A stretch of 64,000 nt of DNA from assembly GCA_949285145.1 (NCBI GenBank), contig CASDXQ010000004.1, forward strand, positions 25,193 through 89,192, written 5' to 3'. A model generated the notes under the pieces. That model searched no databases. It had not been told where the DNA came from and saw nothing but the letters and a program-made list of their open reading frames with translations. A program made the position numbers and the translations under genes. This DNA is from an uncultured Spirochaetales bacterium (GTDB taxonomy: Bacteria; Spirochaetota; Spirochaetia; Sphaerochaetales; Sphaerochaetaceae). This document shows, piece by piece, positions 60,285 through 64,000 of the stretch (the first letter of the stretch is position 1; the number at the start of each line of letters is the position of its first letter).

Positions 60285-61172
60285 TTAACCCTTGACACCG
60301 CCGCCGGTTACACCCGCGATGATCTTTTCAGACAGGAAGATGTAAAGCAGGAAGGTGGGCAGGAACACGATGATGACAGCTGCGAAGAGAGCACCATACT
60401 GACCTGTGTACTTCATTGAGTTGACTATCTGCAGCAATCCGACACCGACCGGAGCGATCTTCTGGCTGGATGCGAAGATGAGTGCCATGAAGAACTCGTT
60501 CCAGATTCCGAGGAAGTTGAAGATCGTCACCGTCACCAGCGCAGGCTGTACCAGAGGGAACATGATGCGCCAGAAGGTTCCTGCAGGCGAGCAGCCGTCG
60601 ATTGCTGCAGCTTCCTCGTATGATCTTGAGAGTGTCTGGAAGAAGTTGAGCAGGAAGACTGTTGTATACGGAACGCGGAAGAAGATCATCAGTACGGTGA
60701 AGATCAGACGGTCAGGGGCGTTTCTCCAGCTTGCCGTGATGGCGTAAATCGGGAGAACGATCATGACTGCCGGAACACTCATTGCGATGATGAGGCTGTT
60801 CTTGATGATCTTGTTGCAGACGAACTTGTAACGGGAGAGCACATAGCTTGCCGGTGCACTGATCAGGATAGTGAAAAAACAGCCTGCAATGGAGTAGAGC
60901 AGGGAGTTCCCGAAGTAGCGCGCAACGTTCTGCTGGCTCCATGCCACTGCATAGTTCTCGAAATGAACACCTGTTTCAAACTGGAAAACTTTTCCCTGCA
61001 TGATTTCCGGTGTTGTGGAGAATGATGCGGCAAGAATCCAGATCAGGAAGGCTGCGGTGAAGATCAGCCAGATGAAAATGATGATATAACCTGGAAGCAG
61101 AGTGGCTTCTTTTCTCCAGTTTATCTTCTGGTGTACAGCGGGTACTTTTTCTTTTTTATGAAATAATGCCAT
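60285..61172 (-). CDS. sugar ABC transporter permease (MalG-type)
   Basis: The 295-residue inner-membrane protein has six helices and the ABC coupling motif EEAAAIDGCSPAGTFWRIMFPLVQPAL. The C-terminus FLPTFLLYIFLSEKIIAGVTGGGVKG is typical of the second permease of CUT1 sugar importers. The second ATG (61172) is chosen because the AAGGAGG site is one base from the first. It pairs with the permease encoded upstream. The ATPase is not in the window; many such systems share a common MsmK-like ATPase. Confidence 0.9.
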   Translation of the reverse strand: MALFHKKEKVPAVHQKINWRKEATLLPGYIIIFIWLIFTAAFLIWILAASFSTTPEIMQGKVFQFETGVHFENYAVAWSQQNVARYFGNSLLYSIAGCFFTILISAPASYVLSRYKFVCNKIIKNSLIIAMSVPAVMIVLPIYAITASWRNAPDRLIFTVLMIFFRVPYTTVFLLNFFQTLSRSYEEAAAIDGCSPAGTFWRIMFPLVQPALVTVTIFNFLGIWNEFFMALIFASSQKIAPVGVGLLQIVNSMKYTGQYGALFAAVIIVFLPTFLLYIFLSEKIIAGVTGGGVKG

Positions 61173-61184
61173 TGCCATGCCTCC

Positions 61185-62381
61185 TTAAAGTTCGATGTCA
61201 TCATCTTTGATGACCTTGTTCATGATCAGATAGACGGCGAGAATGATCACTGCAAGAACGATACCCACTGCAGCAGCAGCACCTGCATCCGCCTGTATAT
61301 TTCCCTTTGACGGGAATGCCGTATCATACAGATACATGACAGGAACGATGACGCTGGCTTCTGTATCGACAGGGCTGAACATCTTTGACCAGAGGTAGAA
61401 TGTTGCCGTGTTGATGGTCCAGAATGTGAGATTTGTCTTTGTGACGCCCTTGAGAAGAGGGAATGTGATCTTGAAAGCCTGCTGCGCCTTGTTTGCACCG
61501 TCGATCGTGGCTGCTTCGTAAAGGTCAGCCGGTATCTTCTCAATACCGCTGATGAAGATCAGCATGTAGTATCCTACGGCACCGAAGATGAAGGAACCGA
61601 GCATTGCCCAGAATTTCATGTCGGTGGCAAGCCAGTTGATCGGCGTGCCGTTGAAAAACTTTATGATGCTGTTGAGCATTCCGTACTGCTGGTTGAAGAT
61701 GTACTGGATCCACATGGTTGCAAGTGCAACGGCGCTGATTACGTTTGGCATGTAGATTGCGGCACGGAAGAACTTCTTGAATCTGATTCCGCTTGTAAGG
61801 ATTACAGCGAACAGGAGAGCAAGAGCAAGGGTCAGTACGCCGCCGAAAATCCAGATCATCAGCATGTTCTGAATTGAGCGGATGAATGACTGGCTGGCGA
61901 ATATCTTCGAGTATTTTCCAAGTCCGGCGAATGTCCATTCAGCTATCGGAGCTGTGATGTTCGGCATGTCGAAGAAACTCATCAGGAACGTTCTGACAAC
62001 AGGGTATGCGTACATGACAAGCAGTGTGATAGCACACGGCAGGATGAAGCCGATGATCATCTGCTTTGTGGCAGCCTTGGGGTCAGCAAGTTCAGGATGC
62101 GCTTCACGGAATTTCTCGCATTCAATCATGAGGAACACGGCAGCCGCGGCTGAGAGCAGTCCGAGGATTGCCGTAAGCTGTATATTGAGCGTGCAGACCT
62201 GGATGAATGCGGCGAATACTGTGACCATTGCCAGAACAGGGCCTTTCTTCCAGAATGCAAGTGCAGCGAAGATCACTGCGGCAATTGACGGAATGCACAG
62301 TATGGAAAAACCTGCGAATACACACTGCAGAATCAGTGCGAGGGCAGGCAGGATGATGGAAAGAACACCAGTTACGATCAT
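61185..62381 (-). CDS. sugar ABC transporter permease (MalF-type) with N-terminal extension
   Basis: The 398-residue protein has a CUT1 permease core (about 105-398) with EKIPADLYEAATIDGANKAQQAFKITFPLLKG as the coupling motif. An extra N-terminal region of about 100 residues holds three or four hydrophobic helices (VTGVLSIILPALALILQCVF, AAVIFAALAFWKKGP, LTAILGLLSAAAAVFLMI). Usual members are about 290-310 residues. The extension may bind the small membrane protein encoded just upstream, whose stop overlaps this start by 4 bases. Confidence 0.9.
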   Translation of the reverse strand: MIVTGVLSIILPALALILQCVFAGFSILCIPSIAAVIFAALAFWKKGPVLAMVTVFAAFIQVCTLNIQLTAILGLLSAAAAVFLMIECEKFREAHPELADPKAATKQMIIGFILPCAITLLVMYAYPVVRTFLMSFFDMPNITAPIAEWTFAGLGKYSKIFASQSFIRSIQNMLMIWIFGGVLTLALALLFAVILTSGIRFKKFFRAAIYMPNVISAVALATMWIQYIFNQQYGMLNSIIKFFNGTPINWLATDMKFWAMLGSFIFGAVGYYMLIFISGIEKIPADLYEAATIDGANKAQQAFKITFPLLKGVTKTNLTFWTINTATFYLWSKMFSPVDTEASVIVPVMYLYDTAFPSKGNIQADAGAAAAVGIVLAVIILAVYLIMNKVIKDDDIEL

Positions 62382-62701
62382 GCTTTCTCACCTCCATATG
62401 TCGGATGGCTTTCATTGCCGATATGCATGAGAACCGCTCCCGCGACAACAATGGCAAGCGTGATGAAATATAGAATCATGCCTACGACTGTCATGTTTGT
62501 GAAACGGAACAGGAAAGTAAGTATTGCACATCCTATCAGGCATCCTTTGAGGCTTGTTCTGGATGGCATCATGCGGCACATGATGGTCAGGAAAACCAGA
62601 AAGAGTGCAAGGAGGATGTTTGTAAACTGTACCGGGATAAAGGAAAGTATGAGGCTTAGTACCGAGCCGGCCAGAGCTGTTATGAAGCCTGCAATTCCCA
62701 T
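62378..62701 (-). CDS. small four-helix membrane protein in the sugar ABC operon
   Basis: The 107-residue protein is almost wholly hydrophobic, with about four helices (GIAGFITALAGSVLSLILSF, FTNILLALFLVFLTIMC, GCLIGCAILTFLFRF, VVGMILYFITLAIVVAGAVLM). I do not recognise a family. GGAGGCG lies before the ATG at 62701. It overlaps the permease gene by 4 bases, so coupled translation suggests it is part of, or assists, the transporter. The arrangement of this protein plus an extended permease looks as if one longer membrane domain has been split. Confidence 0.7.
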   Translation of the reverse strand: MGIAGFITALAGSVLSLILSFIPVQFTNILLALFLVFLTIMCRMMPSRTSLKGCLIGCAILTFLFRFTNMTVVGMILYFITLAIVVAGAVLMHIGNESHPTYGGEKA

Positions 62702-62779
62702 AATCGCCTCCTTTTTTGATTTTGCGGAATCCTCCGCAGTCATGAATTACGAAATTAATGATTACTGCTTAAGAAAACT

Positions 62780-62809
62780 AAGGGGCGGGGTTTTTCCGCC
62801 CGCCCCCTT
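62780..62809 (-). terminator. GC-rich hairpin between binding-protein and permease genes
   Basis: A strong G/C stem (AAGGGGCGGG-type arms at 62780-62789 and about 62799-62809, one bulge) lies in the 129-base gap after the binding-protein stop. It should stop part of the transcripts or stabilise the upstream RNA, giving more binding protein than permease. Confidence 0.75.
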
Positions 62810-62830
62810 AAGATCTCAGTTATTGAAATC

Positions 62831-64000
62831 TCAATAAAGAGCATCCAGTGCAGCAGCGAAAGCTTCGCCTGTTGCAAATCTGCCTTCATAAAGCTGGATG
62901 ACGACTTCCTTGATCATTGCTGTGAGGTCTGTATTTGCATTGAGACCCATTGTCCAGGAAAGAACACTGTCTGCGCTCATGAGAGTTTCAACAGCACCGT
63001 CGAGAGATATGCAGTTGTTTCTCGGATCAGCAGGGATCTGAGGAACGTTGTCAGCTCTCTTCTGGTCGACATCACCGCTTACGAGCATCATGACAAAGTC
63101 GAATGCTGCCTGCGGATTCTCTGTATAAGAAGTGATTGCGAGGGAGTTTGCACCGGCATATGAACCAGTTGCACCGTTACCGCCGTCTTCTACAGGAACT
63201 GTCGGGTAGTTGAATACGCCCCATTCAATTCCGGCACCTGTGTTGTTGTTGACCTCTGATGTTACATAGTCAGCACATACAACCATTGCAACGTTCTCGA
63301 AACCGATCTTGTTCTGGCCTGCAGGATATTCATCCGGAGCGCCTTCAGCGAGGTAACCGCGGTTCACGAAGTCGATGATGTCTTCAGCTGCAGCGATGAC
63401 ACCTGGATTCTGTGACCAGCCGCCGTTGAGCGAGAGAGCTCTTGTGGAATCCTCGTCGACATATCTGTTCAGGTGATAACCGAATGTGAAGTCAGCATAT
63501 GTGGAGTCGAGAGCCAGAGGCTGGAAACCTGCATCAACGAGCTGCTGACATACAGCAAGGAACTCATCCCATGTCTCCGGTGTTTCTGTGATGCCGGCTG
63601 CTTCAAACTTTGCCTTGTCATAGAAGATACCGCCGACGTTCGGCTGCTCTGCCACTGATACGAGCTTTCCGCCTGTTGCATCAGTTGTCATCTTGTTGAA
63701 GAGCGGGTAGCTGAAATCAGCATATCCGGCAGCTTCTGCCATCTCTGTCATATCATAGCAGTATGGAGCATACTGGAGATAGATTCTGTCGTAGGCTTCT
63801 TCAAAGATGTCAATGTCTTCACCGCCCTGGAGAGATGTGTTGATGATTGTCTTGATATCGCGTCCGCGGAACTCAATGTTGACATGGCAGCCTGTCTCTT
63901 CTTCAAACTGAGCTGCTGCATCAATGATTGCCTGGCCCTGAGGCTCAGCTGCGTTCCACATTGACCACATTGTGATCTCGACGCCGTCATAAATCTTTCC
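62831..64000 (-). CDS. sugar ABC substrate-binding protein, N-terminus beyond the window
   Basis: The frame is open to the right edge, so at least 389 residues are present and the signal peptide is missing. It has the family 1 solute-binding pattern: EITMWSMWN, AAQFEEETGCHVNIEFRG, ETPETWDEFLAVCQQLVDAGFQPLALD and SLAITSYTENPQAAFDFVMML. Lipoprotein-anchored relatives feed oligosaccharides to CUT1 permeases, here the two encoded downstream. The GH112 gene suggests a galactosyl disaccharide ligand. Only the part from GKIYDGVEI on is visible. Confidence 0.88.
   Translation of the reverse strand, partial: GKIYDGVEITMWSMWNAAEPQGQAIIDAAAQFEEETGCHVNIEFRGRDIKTIINTSLQGGEDIDIFEEAYDRIYLQYAPYCYDMTEMAEAAGYADFSYPLFNKMTTDATGGKLVSVAEQPNVGGIFYDKAKFEAAGITETPETWDEFLAVCQQLVDAGFQPLALDSTYADFTFGYHLNRYVDEDSTRALSLNGGWSQNPGVIAAAEDIIDFVNRGYLAEGAPDEYPAGQNKIGFENVAMVVCADYVTSEVNNNTGAGIEWGVFNYPTVPVEDGGNGATGSYAGANSLAITSYTENPQAAFDFVMMLVSGDVDQKRADNVPQIPADPRNNCISLDGAVETLMSADSVLSWTMGLNANTDLTAMIKEVVIQLYEGRFATGEAFAAALDALY

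Noticed and set aside
1..64000. CRISPR arrays, tRNA/rRNA genes, insertion sequences, prophage
   Set aside because: Gaps were read for regular direct repeats, cloverleaf patterns and transposase-like coding sequence; none was found. The only repeats are short palindromes tied to promoters and terminators.

Overview
The window reads as a chromosomal piece of an anaerobic, two-membrane (diderm) bacterium. Evidence for the diderm state is a signal-peptide-bearing beta-barrel-like outer membrane protein (6146-7222) beside a lipoprotein with a clear lipobox (7219-8010). Evidence for an anaerobic life is an anaerobic-type sulfatase maturase, an oxygen-sensitive type of Fe-S tartrate dehydratase, a siroheme/Fe-S reductase and several ferredoxin-like oxidoreductases. 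A gut-associated spirochaete of the Sphaerochaeta/Treponema kind, a group known for heavy gene exchange with Clostridia, fits best, but this is an inference. I saw no rRNA, tRNA, CRISPR array, insertion sequence or prophage.

Layout. 1-254: the tail of a pectinesterase. 314-8010: a fused CoA-disulfide reductase/rhodanese/siroheme reductase/ferredoxin, an Fe/cobalamin-type ABC importer, and, converging on it, a lipoprotein-outer membrane protein-CbiK chelatase operon. 8242-10894: a metal P-type ATPase with a divergent TetR gene. 11105-20573 (minus): a complete type II fatty-acid synthesis and acetyl-CoA carboxylase operon, acpP-fabK-fabD-fabG-fabF-accB-fabZ-accC-accD-accA, ending in an acyl-CoA ligase. 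The order matches the Firmicute cluster, but fabH is absent. 20792-26597: transporters, a frameshifted valine-pyruvate aminotransferase, a flavodoxin and an ABM-fold protein. 26824-31565: a DUF1847 gene, two GntR regulators, a DASS transporter and L-tartrate dehydratase TtdA/TtdB. 31629-37756: an orphan solute-binding protein, a split aconitase X, a diguanylate cyclase and a LytTR/GHKL two-component pair. 37809-44079: an old-yellow-enzyme reductase, an ArsR repressor, a LacI-type-operator-controlled panE-like/yhcH pair, and a split HMA protein plus Zn/Cd ATPase. 44193-53338: an AAA/PD-(D/E)XK protein, an aldo-keto reductase, a Gfo/Idh/MocA oxidoreductase, the TrkA/TrkH potassium system, a MATE exporter and an AraC regulator. 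53434-64000 (minus): a glycan locus with a sugar ABC importer, a GH112 phosphorylase, two sulfatases, a ProXp-ala-like deacylase and the sulfatase maturase.

How it works together. The right end looks like a system that desulfates a host or plant glycan and phosphorolyses an imported galactosyl disaccharide. The tartrate block imports and dehydrates a hydroxy-diacid to oxaloacetate. The left end combines sulfur/persulfide chemistry with metal or tetrapyrrole handling.

Regulation is unusually readable. There are several perfect palindromes placed at or just after the -10 box (acpP, flavodoxin, panE-like, HMA/ZntA, ttd). There is also a recurring promoter layout in which the -10 box ends 6-7 bases before a start codon that lacks a Shine-Dalgarno sequence. 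This implies leaderless mRNAs for several genes.
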